Part shown: positions 34,795 through 44,134 of the stretch, in pieces
How positions within the stretch are numbered: position 1 is the first letter of the stretch
Layout of the letters: each line of letters begins with the position of its first letter
Assembly: GCF_008801935.1 (NCBI RefSeq)
Contig: NZ_VZOT01000003.1
Coordinates: forward strand, 248,001 to 312,000
Length of the DNA stretch: 64,000 bases
From: Comamonas kerstersii
GTDB lineage: Bacteria > Pseudomonadota > Gammaproteobacteria > Burkholderiales > Burkholderiaceae_C
Direction: 5' to 3'
Notes under the pieces: generated by a model
Seen by the model: the letters and a program-made list of their open reading frames with translations, nothing else
What the model was told of the DNA's origin: nothing
Database searches by the model: none
Translations under genes and position numbers: made by a program

Positions 34795-35877
34795 ATGTCT
34801 GCTTCAGCCACTGCCACTACCCAGCCCCGCTGGGACATCTTCTGCCAGGTCATAGACAACTATGGCGACATTGGCGTGTGCTGGCGGCTGGCCGCAGAGC
34901 TGGCCGCACGCGGCGTGCAGGTGCAGCTGCGCATTGACGATGCCAGTGCATTGGCTTGGATGGCTCCGCAGGGCGCACCCGGCGTGCAGGTGCTGCCCTA
35001 TGACGCGCACTATGCCGCACACCCTGATGTAGTGATTGAAGCCTTTGGCTGCGAAGCGCCACAGGCTTATCTGCAAGCCCTGGCCCAGCACCATGCCAGC
35101 GCCGCGCGCAAGCCCGTGCTGGTGAATCTGGAATACCTGTCTGCCGAAGACTATGTGGAGCGCTGCCACCGCCTGCCATCGCTCATCATGTCCGGCCCCG
35201 CCAAAGGCATGACGCGCTGGTTTTTCTACCCCGGCTTTACCGAACGCACCGGCGGCCTGATCCGCGAGCAGCAGCTGCACGAGCGCCAGGCGCAGTTTGA
35301 CCGCGATGCCTGGCGCAGCGCCCACGACATTGCTGCCCAGGCAACAGCTGTTTCGCTGTTTTGCTATGAACCTGCCGCCTTGCCGCAGCTGCTGCAGCAA
35401 CTGGGCCAGCCCACCACAGACTGGCAGCCGCACCTGCTGGTAACACCAGGCCGGGCCACAGCGGCCGTGCAGGCGCTGGGCGCACCAGATGGGTTATCCA
35501 CCAGCTTTTTGCCAGCCCGCAGCCAGCGCGAGTTTGACGACATGCTCTGGGCCTGCGACCTGAATCTGGTGCGCGGCGAAGATTCACTGGTGCGCGCGCT
35601 ATGGGCGGGCCAGCCTTTTGTCTGGCACATCTACCCGCAGCATGACAATGCCCACCACGCCAAGCTGGATGCTTTTCTGGACTGGCTGGATGCCCCCGAG
35701 AGCCTGCGCCGCTTTCACCATGCCTGGAACGGCATGCTTGCCCCTGAGAACCTGCCCGTTTTAAGCCCCGCACTGCTGGACGAATGGCACAGCTGCGCAC
35801 GGTCTGCGCGCCAGCGATTGCTGCAGCAAACTGATTTGATTGGCCAGCTGCAACCGTTTGCGGCAGAAAAAAGCTAA
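34795..35877 (+). CDS. earP: EF-P arginine-32 rhamnosyltransferase
   Basis: A 360-residue glycosyltransferase that attaches rhamnose from dTDP-rhamnose to Arg32 of EF-P, activating it to relieve ribosome stalling at polyproline. Signatures include [20 protein letters not shown] near the N-terminus, [20 protein letters not shown] in the middle and the C-terminal nucleotide-sugar site [20 protein letters not shown] followed by [18 protein letters not shown]. The start at 34795 follows a short spacer without a strong Shine-Dalgarno sequence. Its substrate gene efp is directly downstream, the typical pairing. Confidence 0.96.
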   Translation: MSASATATTQPRWDIFCQVIDNYGDIGVCWRLAAELAARGVQVQLRIDDASALAWMAPQGAPGVQVLPYDAHYAAHPDVVIEAFGCEAPQAYLQALAQHHASAARKPVLVNLEYLSAEDYVERCHRLPSLIMSGPAKGMTRWFFYPGFTERTGGLIREQQLHERQAQFDRDAWRSAHDIAAQATAVSLFCYEPAALPQLLQQLGQPTTDWQPHLLVTPGRATAAVQALGAPDGLSTSFLPARSQREFDDMLWACDLNLVRGEDSLVRALWAGQPFVWHIYPQHDNAHHAKLDAFLDWLDAPESLRRFHHAWNGMLAPENLPVLSPALLDEWHSCARSARQRLLQQTDLIGQLQPFAAEKS

Positions 35878-35913
35878 AATCCCATCTTTATCTTCTATAG
35901 CCAGCGCTGCATA

Positions 35914-35999
35914 CCGCGGCGCTGCGTGACAAGACCTCCGCCGCGGAACATGCGGCAGGCCCTCTGCTTGGATCGCTGAAGCGACATGCTTGCCTGCCG
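35914..35999 (+). promoter_or_regulatory. Structured leader of efp (two long hairpins)
   Basis: CCGCGGCG (35914-35921) pairs with CGCCGCGG (35939-35946), and CGGCAGGC (35953-35960) pairs with GCCTGCCG (35992-35999). Both stems are perfect. Neither is followed by a T run, so they look like RNA leader structures, not terminators. The efp start is 36 bases further on. No known riboswitch was recognised. Confidence 0.5.
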
Positions 36000-36035
36000 T
36001 GTTGAGCGGCTTCAACCAAACCCGCTAAGCAAGCT

Positions 36036-36590
36036 ATGAAAATCGCTCAAGAAATCCGCGTTGGCAACGTGATCATGTACGGCAAGGACCCCATGATCGT
36101 TCTGAAGACTGAATACGCTCGTGGCGGCCGTGGCGCTGCAACCGTGCGTATGAAGCTGAAGTCGCTGATCGGCAACTTTGGTACAGAAAACGTGTTCAAG
36201 GCCGACGACAAGATCGACAACGTGATCCTGGACAAGAAGGAGTGCACCTACTCCTACTTCGCAGACCCCATGTACGTGTGGATGGACGAAGAGTACAACC
36301 AGTACGAAGTGGAAGCCACCAACATGGGCGACGCCCTGAACTACCTGGAAGACGGCATGACCGCTGAAGTGGTGTTCTACGAAGGCAAGGCCATCTCCTG
36401 CGAACTGCCCACCACCATCGTGCGCGAAATCACCTGGACTGAGCCTGCCGTCAAGGGCGACACTTCCGGCAAGGTGATGAAGCCTGCCAAGATCGCTACC
36501 GGCTTCGAAGTGGCTGTGCCTCTGTTCGTGGACCAGGGCGACAAGATCGAAATCGACACACGTACCGGCGAGTACCGCAAGCGCGTGTAA
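36036..36590 (+). CDS. efp: Translation elongation factor P (Arg32 type)
   Basis: A 184-residue translation factor that helps the ribosome make polyproline stretches. The tip loop of domain I reads [10 protein letters not shown] with arginine exactly at position 32, the residue rhamnosylated by EarP, not the lysine modified by EpmA in E. coli. This agrees with the upstream earP gene. KOW-like domain I and two OB domains ([40 protein letters not shown]) are complete. A terminator follows the stop. Confidence 0.97.
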   Translation: MKIAQEIRVGNVIMYGKDPMIVLKTEYARGGRGAATVRMKLKSLIGNFGTENVFKADDKIDNVILDKKECTYSYFADPMYVWMDEEYNQYEVEATNMGDALNYLEDGMTAEVVFYEGKAISCELPTTIVREITWTEPAVKGDTSGKVMKPAKIATGFEVAVPLFVDQGDKIEIDTRTGEYRKRV

Positions 36591-36626
36591 TGCGTGTTGC
36601 GGCATGTAACCGCAACCCATCGCAGC

Positions 36627-36659
36627 AAAGGCTTCCAACTGGAAGCCTTTTCTTTTTTC
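36627..36659 (+). terminator. Intrinsic terminator of efp
   Basis: AAGGCTTCC and GGAAGCCTT pair around AACT, then TTCTTTTTT follows. Confidence 0.9.
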
Positions 36660-36671
36660 GGCTTTCGAATA

Positions 36672-36720
36672 AATAGCAGTTAGCGCTTGCTACACAAGCC
36701 ATTCAAGCACAAAACATTTG
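36672..36720 (+). repeat. Intergenic hairpin repeat, copy 5
   Basis: AATAGCAGTTAGCGCTTGCT is followed by ACACAAGCCATTCAAGCACA. This is a diverged copy that keeps the AGCGCTTGCTACA core. It lies between the efp terminator and the putA promoter. Confidence 0.65.
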
Positions 36721-36799
36721 CAATCGCAGAAAAATCAAGCGCCAGAAGCTCTTTTATTAATAGCACTCCAGAGACAGCCCGCACACTCAGCCACCGCTC

Positions 36800-36815
36800 T
36801 GGCACAGCGCTTGCA
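36800..36815 (+). promoter_or_regulatory. Sigma-54 type promoter of putA
   Basis: TGGCACAGCGCTTGCA matches TGGCACG-N4-TTGCA, with GG (36801-36802) and GC (36813-36814) 10 bases apart. The start would be near 36826, leaving a leader of about 98 bases that contains both PutA motifs. Confidence 0.75.
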
Positions 36816-36834
36816 TGAACCCGATCACCCAAAG

Positions 36835-36885
36835 GTTGCACGTTTGCCGACAGGGTAAAACCCCAATACCAGCCACAGGTTGCAC
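36835..36885 (+). promoter_or_regulatory. Pair of PutA operator motifs
   Basis: GGTTGCAC occurs at 36834-36841 and again at 36878-36885, 44 bases apart. E. coli PutA binds the core GTTGCA through its ribbon-helix-helix domain, which is also present in this PutA. The sites lie just after the predicted start point, well placed for autorepression in the absence of proline. Confidence 0.65.
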
Positions 36886-36923
36886 CTTCCAGAATCGCCG
36901 CACTTCAAAAGGGTTCTGTGGTT

Positions 36924-39900
36924 ATGGCTACGACAACGATTGGCATCAAGGTGGATGAACGCATGCGTGACCGGCTCAAGGCTGCTGCACAGCGGCTGGG
37001 CTGCACCCCACACTGGCTGCACAAGCAGGCACTGCACTGCTATCTGGAAGCCATCGAACAGGGCAAGCCGCTGCCCGAACTGGAGTACCTGGGTGCTACC
37101 TCCAGCCATGAAGAGGTAGAACCCGAGGCCCTTGGTGAGTCCCAACAGCCCTATACCCCGTTCTATGCACTGGCGCAGGATGTACAGCCCCAAAGCGTGC
37201 TGCGTGCAGCCATCACGGCGGCCTACCGCCGCCCGGAAACCGAATGCCTGCCACTGCTGATCGCTCCGGCCACCAGCCCCAATCCTGAAGCCGTAGAGCA
37301 GCTGGCCACCCGTCTGGTGCAGTCTCTGCGCGACAAGCGCCACAAAAAAACCGCCGGCGTCGAAGCACTGGTACAGGAGTACTCACTCTCCAGCCAGGAG
37401 GGTGTGGCCCTGATGTGTCTGGCCGAGGCCCTGCTGCGCATCCCCGACCGCGCCACGCGCGATGCGCTGATCCGCGACAAGGTCAGCAAGGGCGACTGGA
37501 AGTCGCATACCGACTCCCCTTCCCTGTTCGTGAACGCCGCCACCTGGGGGCTGATGATTACGGGCAAGCTGGTCAGTGTGCACAGCGAGCAAAAACTGGG
37601 CGGCGCCCTCACCCGCCTGATTGCCAAGGGTGGGGAGCCACTGATTCGCCAGGGCGTGAACACCGCCATGCGCATGATGGGCGAGCAGTTCGTGACCGGC
37701 CAGACCATTGCTGCGGCGCTGGCCAACAGCCGCAAGCTCGAAGACAAAGGCTTTCGCTACTCCTACGACATGCTGGGCGAAGCCGCCACCACCGAGGAGG
37801 ACGCACTGCGCTATCTGCAGTCCTACGAGCAGGCCATCCACGCCATCGGCCAGGCTGCACAGGGCCGGGGCATTTACGAAGGCCCGGGTATTTCCATCAA
37901 GCTCTCTGCCCTGCACCCACGCTACAGCCGTGCCCAGCGCGAGCGCGTCATGCACGAGCTGTACCCGCGCCTGCTGCGGCTGGCCGAGCTGGCACGCCAG
38001 TACGACATTGGCCTGAATATTGACGCTGAAGAAGCAGACCGGCTGGACATCTCGCTCGATTTGCTGGAGCAGCTGTGCTTTGCACCAACGCTTACCGGCT
38101 GGAATGGCATTGGCTTTGTGGTGCAGGCCTACCAGCGCCGCGCCTTCTTTGTGCTGGACTGGCTGATCGATCTGGCGCGCCGCAGCAAGCACCGCCTCAT
38201 GATCCGTCTGGTCAAGGGCGCTTACTGGGACACGGAAATCAAGCGCGCCCAGGTCGATGGGCTGGAAGACTACCCCGTCTTCACCCGCAAGCTGCACACC
38301 GATGTGTCCTACCTCGCCTGCGCGCGCAAGCTGCTCGATGCGCCCGAGACCATCTACCCACAGTTCGCCACACACAACGCCCACACCCTGGCCAGCATCT
38401 ACCACATGGCGGGCAATAACTACTACCGCGGCCAGTACGAATTCCAGTGCCTGCACGGCATGGGCGAAGGGCTGTATGAAGAAGTCGTGGGCGATATCAC
38501 GCAGGGCAAGCTGGCGCGCCCCTGCCGCATCTATGCCCCCGTGGGCAGCCACGAAACCCTGCTGGCCTATCTGGTGCGCCGCCTGCTGGAAAACGGTGCA
38601 AACAGCTCCTTTGTGCATCAGATTGGCGACGACAGCGTGCCCATTGCCCAGCTGGTGGCAGACCCTGTGGCTGCCGCACAGGCCATCACACCACTGGGCC
38701 GTCCGCATGACCGCATCCCCAGCCCAGCTGCGCTCTACGCTGCGCAGGGCCGCAGCAATTCCAGCGGGCTGGATCTGAGCAATGAGCAGCGCCTGGCTTC
38801 GCTGTCTGCAGCGCTGCTCAGCAGCGTCAAGCCCATCCACGCAGCCGCTCCCCACGGCTCCCACCTGCCCGCCCAGCCCGTGCGCAATCCGGCCCATGTG
38901 CAGGATGTCATCGGCGAGGTGCGCATGGCCACGGCTGCCGAAGTGGCCACCGCCATGGCGCAGGCCCGGCACGCCGCCCTGATCTGGCAGGCCACGCCCG
39001 TGACCGCCCGTGCACAGGCACTGAGCCGCGCAGCCGATCTGATGCAGGCACAGATGCAGCCGCTCATGGCCCTGCTGTGCCGCGAGGCAGGCAAGACCTT
39101 GCCCAATGCCATTGCCGAAGTGCGCGAAGCCATTGACTTTCTGCGCTACTACGCACGCCAGGCCGAGCAGTACCTCAACAACGACTCACACCGCCCGCTC
39201 GGCGTGGTGGTCTGTATCAGCCCCTGGAACTTCCCGCTGGCCATCTTTACCGGCCAGATTGCCGCGGCGCTGGCTGCGGGCAATGCAGTGATTGCCAAGC
39301 CTGCCGAGCAGACCTGCCTGATTGCCACGCAGGCCGTGGAGCTGCTGCACCAGGCTGGCATTCCTGCCCATGCGCTGCAACTGCTGCCCGGCGAAGGCGA
39401 AACCGTCGGCCAGGCACTGGTGGCCCATCCTGATACCGACGCCGTGGTGTTTACCGGCTCCCACCCCGTGGCCCAGCACATTCACCGCACGCTGTCTCAG
39501 CGCCTGGGCAGCCATGGCAAGCCTGTGCCACTGATTGCCGAGACTGGCGGCATCAACGCCATGGTGGTGGATTCTTCGGCCCTGGCCGAGCAGGTGGTGG
39601 GCGATGTACTGCAGTCTGCCTATGACTCGGCAGGTCAGCGCTGCTCTGCCCTGCGCCTGTTGTGCCTGCAGGAAGACAGCGCAGACCATGTGCTGCACAT
39701 GCTGCAAGGCGCGATGCAGGAGCTGCGCACAGGCAACCCGGACCAGCTGTGCACCGACGTAGGCCCCGTCATTGACCCGCAGGCCATGGCCGACATTGAA
39801 GCCTACGTAGCTGCCATGCAGGACAAGGGCCATAAGGTCATCCGCCTGAAGCTGCCACCGGAATGCCGCAATGGCTACTTTGTGGCCCCTACGCTGATTG

Positions 39901-40760
39901 AGGTGAGCCAGGTACAGGATCTTCGCCACGAAGTCTTTGGCCCCGTGCTGCACGTGCTGCGCTATGCACGGGAAGACGTGGATGCGCTCATCGACCAGAT
40001 CAACGCCCTGGGCTTTGGCCTTACTTTCGGCGTGCATACGCGCCTGGATGAAACCGTGGCCCGCCTGTCTGGCCGCATCCATGCCGGCAACATCTATGTG
40101 AACCGCAACATCGTCGGCGCCGTGGTTGGTGTGCAGCCCTTTGGCGGCGAAGGCCTGTCAGGCACCGGCCCCAAGGCGGGCGGCCCGCTGTACCTGTTCC
40201 GCATGCTGGCCCAGGCACCTGCGCTGGAGCAGCTGCCCATTCCCACGGCACAGGGCACACACAGCCTGCAGATAGAGGCCGGGCAACAGCTCATGCTCGA
40301 CGGTCCCACGGGCGAAACCGACCAGTACCTGCTGCGCCCCCGTGGCCTGGTCTGGTGCATGCCCCAGACCGTAGACGGTCTGCAAGCCCAGTGGCAGGCC
40401 TGCCAGAAGACGGGCAACACCATGCTGCTGCAGGACAGCCCTTTCCTGCACACCCTGGTGTGCAACTGGCAAGCGGACAACGCGCAGGCACAGCAGGCCG
40501 CACTGCACTGGGCGACAGAACAGACGCTGGCCGAGCTGCCTGTGCAGGCGGCGCTCGTAGAGAGCGATACCGACGCCCTGCTGGCCCTGCAGCAGCAGCT
40601 GAGCACACGCAATGGCCCACTGCTGCTGGTGCAGGGACTGACCACGGAAGAAATTCGCCACGGAGAGCACTACCGGCAGGAACATTTATTGCGAGAAGTG
40701 AGCATCTCCACCAACACCACGGCGGCAGGCGGCAACGCCAGTCTGATGATGGTGGGTTAA
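36924..40760 (+). CDS. putA: Trifunctional proline utilization protein: repressor, proline dehydrogenase, P5C dehydrogenase
   Basis: A 1278-residue protein that oxidises proline to glutamate. Residues 1-45 form a ribbon-helix-helix DNA-binding domain (TTTIGIKVDERMRDRLKAAA, then GCTPHWLHKQALHCYLEAIE), so it should also repress its own gene. The FAD proline dehydrogenase barrel spans about 170-480, with GPGISIKLSALHPRYSRAQ and VKGAYWDTEIKRAQVDGLED. The aldehyde dehydrogenase has ISPWNFPLAIFTGQIAAALA, LIAETGGINAMVVDSS and the catalytic Cys907 in SAGQRCSALR. A C-terminal domain of about 200 residues follows. The ATG at 36924 was chosen over a GTG two codons earlier. No putP transporter lies next to it. 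Confidence 0.96.
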   Translation: MATTTIGIKVDERMRDRLKAAAQRLGCTPHWLHKQALHCYLEAIEQGKPLPELEYLGATSSHEEVEPEALGESQQPYTPFYALAQDVQPQSVLRAAITAAYRRPETECLPLLIAPATSPNPEAVEQLATRLVQSLRDKRHKKTAGVEALVQEYSLSSQEGVALMCLAEALLRIPDRATRDALIRDKVSKGDWKSHTDSPSLFVNAATWGLMITGKLVSVHSEQKLGGALTRLIAKGGEPLIRQGVNTAMRMMGEQFVTGQTIAAALANSRKLEDKGFRYSYDMLGEAATTEEDALRYLQSYEQAIHAIGQAAQGRGIYEGPGISIKLSALHPRYSRAQRERVMHELYPRLLRLAELARQYDIGLNIDAEEADRLDISLDLLEQLCFAPTLTGWNGIGFVVQAYQRRAFFVLDWLIDLARRSKHRLMIRLVKGAYWDTEIKRAQVDGLEDYPVFTRKLHTDVSYLACARKLLDAPETIYPQFATHNAHTLASIYHMAGNNYYRGQYEFQCLHGMGEGLYEEVVGDITQGKLARPCRIYAPVGSHETLLAYLVRRLLENGANSSFVHQIGDDSVPIAQLVADPVAAAQAITPLGRPHDRIPSPAALYAAQGRSNSSGLDLSNEQRLASLSAALLSSVKPIHAAAPHGSHLPAQPVRNPAHVQDVIGEVRMATAAEVATAMAQARHAALIWQATPVTARAQALSRAADLMQAQMQPLMALLCREAGKTLPNAIAEVREAIDFLRYYARQAEQYLNNDSHRPLGVVVCISPWNFPLAIFTGQIAAALAAGNAVIAKPAEQTCLIATQAVELLHQAGIPAHALQLLPGEGETVGQALVAHPDTDAVVFTGSHPVAQHIHRTLSQRLGSHGKPVPLIAETGGINAMVVDSSALAEQVVGDVLQSAYDSAGQRCSALRLLCLQEDSADHVLHMLQGAMQELRTGNPDQLCTDVGPVIDPQAMADIEAYVAAMQDKGHKVIRLKLPPECRNGYFVAPTLIEVSQVQDLRHEVFGPVLHVLRYAREDVDALIDQINALGFGLTFGVHTRLDETVARLSGRIHAGNIYVNRNIVGAVVGVQPFGGEGLSGTGPKAGGPLYLFRMLAQAPALEQLPIPTAQGTHSLQIEAGQQLMLDGPTGETDQYLLRPRGLVWCMPQTVDGLQAQWQACQKTGNTMLLQDSPFLHTLVCNWQADNAQAQQAALHWATEQTLAELPVQAALVESDTDALLALQQQLSTRNGPLLLVQGLTTEEIRHGEHYRQEHLLREVSISTNTTAAGGNASLMMVG

Positions 40761-40832
40761 GTCCGCATTCCTCTGGCCGGCTTGTCTCTCTACAGTCCGG
40801 CTTCCCCCTAACCGATCCAAGGAGAACGCAGC

Positions 40833-41993
40833 ATGCAAGAAAAACATCATCTCAAGACGCTGGCAAAGACCGTGGCACTGGCCTGCGCCTTTGGCGGCCT
40901 GATGGGCACAGCACAGGCTGAAACCACCGTCCGTCTGGGCTTTGCAGCACCACTGACCGGCCCCCAGGCCCACTACGGCGAAGACATGCGCAACGGCTTG
41001 CTGCTGGCGCTGGAAGAAGCCAATGCCAAGGGCATCAAGCTGGACGGTGACACCGCCAAGTTTGTACTGGTCTCCAAGGACGACCAGGCGGACCCCCGCA
41101 CCGCCGTGCAGGTGGCACAGCAGATTGCAGACGAAGGCGTCAACGGCATGCTGGGCCACTTCAACTCCGGCACCACGATTCCTGCTTCGCGCGTGTACAA
41201 CGAAGCTGGCATTCCCCAGATCGCCATGGCCACCTCGCCCGAATACACACTGCAGGGCTACGACACCACCTTCCGCATGATGACCAGCGACACCCAGCAG
41301 GGTGCTGCCGTGGGCCTGTTCATGGTTCAGGACCTGGGGGCCAAGAAGATTGCCATCATTGATGACCGCACGGCCTACGGTCAGGGCCTGGCCGATCAGG
41401 TGATTGCCGCTGTCAAGCGCGCCGGGGGCGAAATCGTGGCCCGTGAATACACCACCGACAAGGCCAATGACTTCACTGCCATCCTGACCAGCATCAAGGC
41501 CAAGGGAGCGGACGCCATCTTCTTTGGTGGCCTGGACGCACAGTCTGGCCCCATGCGCCGCCAGATGGCCACACTGGGCCTGACCCTGCCATTGGTGTCC
41601 GGCGAGATGACCCGCAGCGACACCTTCCTGAAGCTGGCTGGTGAAGCCGCTAACGGTACTTATGCCTCGCTGGCTGGTGTGCCGCTCAAGACCATGGCCC
41701 AGGGCGAACAGTTTGCCCAGGCCTACAAGGCCCGCTTCAAGGCTGAGCCCGGCGTGTATGCGCCCTACGCCTATGACGGTGCCTGGAACATGATCACTGC
41801 CATGGAGCAGGCCGGCTCCGCCAAGACCGACAAGTACCTGCCCAAGCTGGCCGGTCTGAAGCGCAGCGGTGCCACCAGCGCCAATATTGCCTACGACAAG
41901 AACGGCGACCTCAACGAAGTGGCTGTGACCATCTACACCGTCAAGAACGGCAAGTGGGAAGAGGTCAAGACCATTGTGGATTCCGCCAAATAA
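40833..41993 (+). CDS. livK: Branched-chain amino acid ABC transporter, substrate-binding protein
   Basis: A 386-residue periplasmic binding protein. The N-terminal signal peptide (TVALACAFGGLMGTAQAET) is followed by the Leu/Ile/Val-binding fold: VRLGFAAPLTGPQAHYGEDM, VLVSKDDQADPRTAVQVAQQ and GMLGHFNSGTTIPASRVYNE. An AAGGAGAA ribosome binding site precedes the ATG. It is first in livKHMGF. Whether the ligand is leucine or another amino acid cannot be stated. A strong terminator-like hairpin separates it from the permease genes. Confidence 0.93.
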   Translation: MQEKHHLKTLAKTVALACAFGGLMGTAQAETTVRLGFAAPLTGPQAHYGEDMRNGLLLALEEANAKGIKLDGDTAKFVLVSKDDQADPRTAVQVAQQIADEGVNGMLGHFNSGTTIPASRVYNEAGIPQIAMATSPEYTLQGYDTTFRMMTSDTQQGAAVGLFMVQDLGAKKIAIIDDRTAYGQGLADQVIAAVKRAGGEIVAREYTTDKANDFTAILTSIKAKGADAIFFGGLDAQSGPMRRQMATLGLTLPLVSGEMTRSDTFLKLAGEAANGTYASLAGVPLKTMAQGEQFAQAYKARFKAEPGVYAPYAYDGAWNMITAMEQAGSAKTDKYLPKLAGLKRSGATSANIAYDKNGDLNEVAVTIYTVKNGKWEEVKTIVDSAK

Positions 41994-42005
41994 ACAAGGC
42001 TTCTG

Positions 42006-42055
42006 CCGACCAACACTTCACTGCCTGTGAACGAAGGGTTGGTCGGTTTGTTTTT
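42006..42055 (+). terminator. Terminator-like hairpin between livK and livH
   Basis: CCGACCAAC (42006-42014) and GTTGGTCGG (42037-42045) pair, and TTTGTTTTT follows. Partial termination here would give more binding protein than permease. Confidence 0.8.
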
Positions 42056-42116
42056 CGGCATGCGCGGCCAACGCACTTGCTTTCTCCATCTGACCTCGCC
42101 GCAAGGCGCGACCGTC

Positions 42117-43046
42117 ATGGACATCTTTCTCCAACAAATCATCAACGGCCTGACCGCTGGCAGCGTGTATGCGCTGGTGGCGCTGGGCTACACCATGGTC
42201 TACGGCATCATCGGCCTGATCAACTTTGCCCACGGCGACGTAGTCATGGTGGGCGCCATGATTGCCACCAGCGTGGTGGTGGCACTGGTAGGTCACTATG
42301 GTGACGTTTCCGCCTTTGTCGCCATTGCTGCGGCGCTGCTGATCTCCATTCCCGTCTGCATGGCCCTGGGCTGGACGGCAGAGCGCATTGCCTACCGTCC
42401 GCTGCGCCGTGCGCCCCGGCTCGCTGCGCTGATCACCGCGATTGGCGTGTCCATCATCATCCAGAACGTGGCGATGATGTTCTGGGGCCGCAACTATCTG
42501 AACTTTCCGCACATCATCGAGCCCGTGGTCTACCAGATCGGTGATGCACGCCTGAGCCTGCTGCAGATCACCATCATGCTGGGCTCGGCCCTGATCATGG
42601 TCGCGCTGCTGCTGCTTGTGCACAAAACCCGTCTGGGCATGGCCATGCGCGCCACAGCACAGAACCGTGAAGTGGCAGGTCTGATGGGCGTGAACATCAA
42701 CACCGTGATTTCTGCCGCCTTTCTGATTGGCTCGGCCCTGGCCGCCATCGCAGGCGTGATGATTACCAGCTACTACGGCGTAGCCCAGTACACCATGGGC
42801 TTCATGCTGGGCCTCAAAGCCTTTACTGCCGCCGTGCTGGGCGGCATTGGCAATCTGGGTGGTGCCGTACTGGGCGGTCTGCTGCTGGGGCTGATTGAAG
42901 CCCTGGGCTCCGGCTATGTGGGCGACCTGACCAACGGCGTCTTTGGCAGCCACTACCAGGATGTATTCAGCTTCATCGTGCTGGTGGTAGTGCTGATTTT
43001 CCGCCCCTCCGGCCTGCTCGGCGAGCGCCAAGGAGACCGCGCATGA
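42117..43046 (+). CDS. livH: Branched-chain amino acid ABC transporter permease (LivH)
   Basis: A 309-residue inner-membrane permease with about eight helices. It begins MDIFLQQIINGLTAGSVYAL and has LGYTMVYGIIGLINFAHGDV and the EAA-like VLGGIGNLGGAVLGGLLLGL, as in LivH. The ATG at 42117 fits the family start; the frame also runs open upstream through the terminator hairpin. It overlaps livM by 4 bases (ATGA). Confidence 0.95.
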   Translation: MDIFLQQIINGLTAGSVYALVALGYTMVYGIIGLINFAHGDVVMVGAMIATSVVVALVGHYGDVSAFVAIAAALLISIPVCMALGWTAERIAYRPLRRAPRLAALITAIGVSIIIQNVAMMFWGRNYLNFPHIIEPVVYQIGDARLSLLQITIMLGSALIMVALLLLVHKTRLGMAMRATAQNREVAGLMGVNINTVISAAFLIGSALAAIAGVMITSYYGVAQYTMGFMLGLKAFTAAVLGGIGNLGGAVLGGLLLGLIEALGSGYVGDLTNGVFGSHYQDVFSFIVLVVVLIFRPSGLLGERQGDRA

Positions 43047-44134
43047 GCCACATCACTGCTTCCAAGAAACGCACACCTGCCAAGGTCTGGGTGGGCGCCT
43101 TTGCCATCGGCCTGGTGCTGCTGGTCATGCCCTTTTTGCTGGGGGCTACGGCCGGGCAAGGCTGGATTCGCATTCTGAACTTTGCCCTGCTGTATGTGAT
43201 GCTGGCGCTGGGGCTGAACATCGTCGTGGGCTTTGCCGGTCTGCTGGACCTGGGCTACATCGCCTTCTACGCCGTAGGTGCCTATGTGTGGGCACTGCTG
43301 GCCTCCCCGCACTTCAATCTGCATTTGCCATTTTGGGTGATTCTGCCCGTGGGTATTGCCCTGGCTGCTATGGCTGGCATAGCACTGGGCTTTCCGGTGC
43401 TCAAGCTGCGGGGGGATTACCTCGCCATCGTGACACTGGGCTTTGGCGAGATCATCCGCATCTTCATGAACAACCTCGATGCACCCGTGAACATCACCAA
43501 CGGCCCGCAAGGCATCAACCGCATCGACACCATCAAGATCGGCGAGTGGGCACTGGGCAGGCCAGAGACCATTCTGGGTTTTCGCATCACCGGGCCTGAG
43601 AAGTACTACTACGTGCTCATGGCGCTGGTGCTGCTCATCATCTTTATCTGCATACGTCTGCAGAACTCGCGCGTAGGCCGCGCCTGGGAGGCTGTGCGTG
43701 AGGATGAAATCGCCGCCAAGGCCATGGGCATCAACACCCGAACCATCAAACTCATGGCCTTTGGCATGGGGGCCAGCTTTGGCGGTGCAGCGGGCTGCCT
43801 GTTTGCCTCCATGCAGGGCTTTGTCAGCCCTGAGAGCTTTGGCCTGAGCGAGTCCATCGCCATTTTGTGCATGGTGGTGCTGGGCGGCATGGGCCATGTG
43901 CCGGGTGTGGTGGCTGGGGCACTGCTGCTATCCATCTTCCCCGAGGTGCTGCGCAACGTGGTCGTGCCCATTCAGCAAACCCTGTTTGGTGAAGTGCTGG
44001 TAGACCCTGACGCCATACGCATGCTGCTGTTTGGCGTGGCCCTGGTGGCCGTGATGATCTTCCGCCCCGAAGGCCTGTGGCCCTCGCAGGTGCGCAAGCG
44101 TGAAGTCAAATCTGTGAAGGAGCAACAAGCATGA
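43043..44134 (+). CDS. livM: Branched-chain amino acid ABC transporter permease (LivM)
   Basis: A 363-residue second permease. Family features are ALGLNIVVGFAGLLDLGYIA, LRGDYLAIVTLGFGEIIRIF and MVVLGGMGHVPGVVAGALLL. It pairs with LivH to make the channel. Its start overlaps the livH stop and its stop overlaps the livG start, indicating tight translational coupling. Confidence 0.95.
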   Translation: MSHITASKKRTPAKVWVGAFAIGLVLLVMPFLLGATAGQGWIRILNFALLYVMLALGLNIVVGFAGLLDLGYIAFYAVGAYVWALLASPHFNLHLPFWVILPVGIALAAMAGIALGFPVLKLRGDYLAIVTLGFGEIIRIFMNNLDAPVNITNGPQGINRIDTIKIGEWALGRPETILGFRITGPEKYYYVLMALVLLIIFICIRLQNSRVGRAWEAVREDEIAAKAMGINTRTIKLMAFGMGASFGGAAGCLFASMQGFVSPESFGLSESIAILCMVVLGGMGHVPGVVAGALLLSIFPEVLRNVVVPIQQTLFGEVLVDPDAIRMLLFGVALVAVMIFRPEGLWPSQVRKREVKSVKEQQA

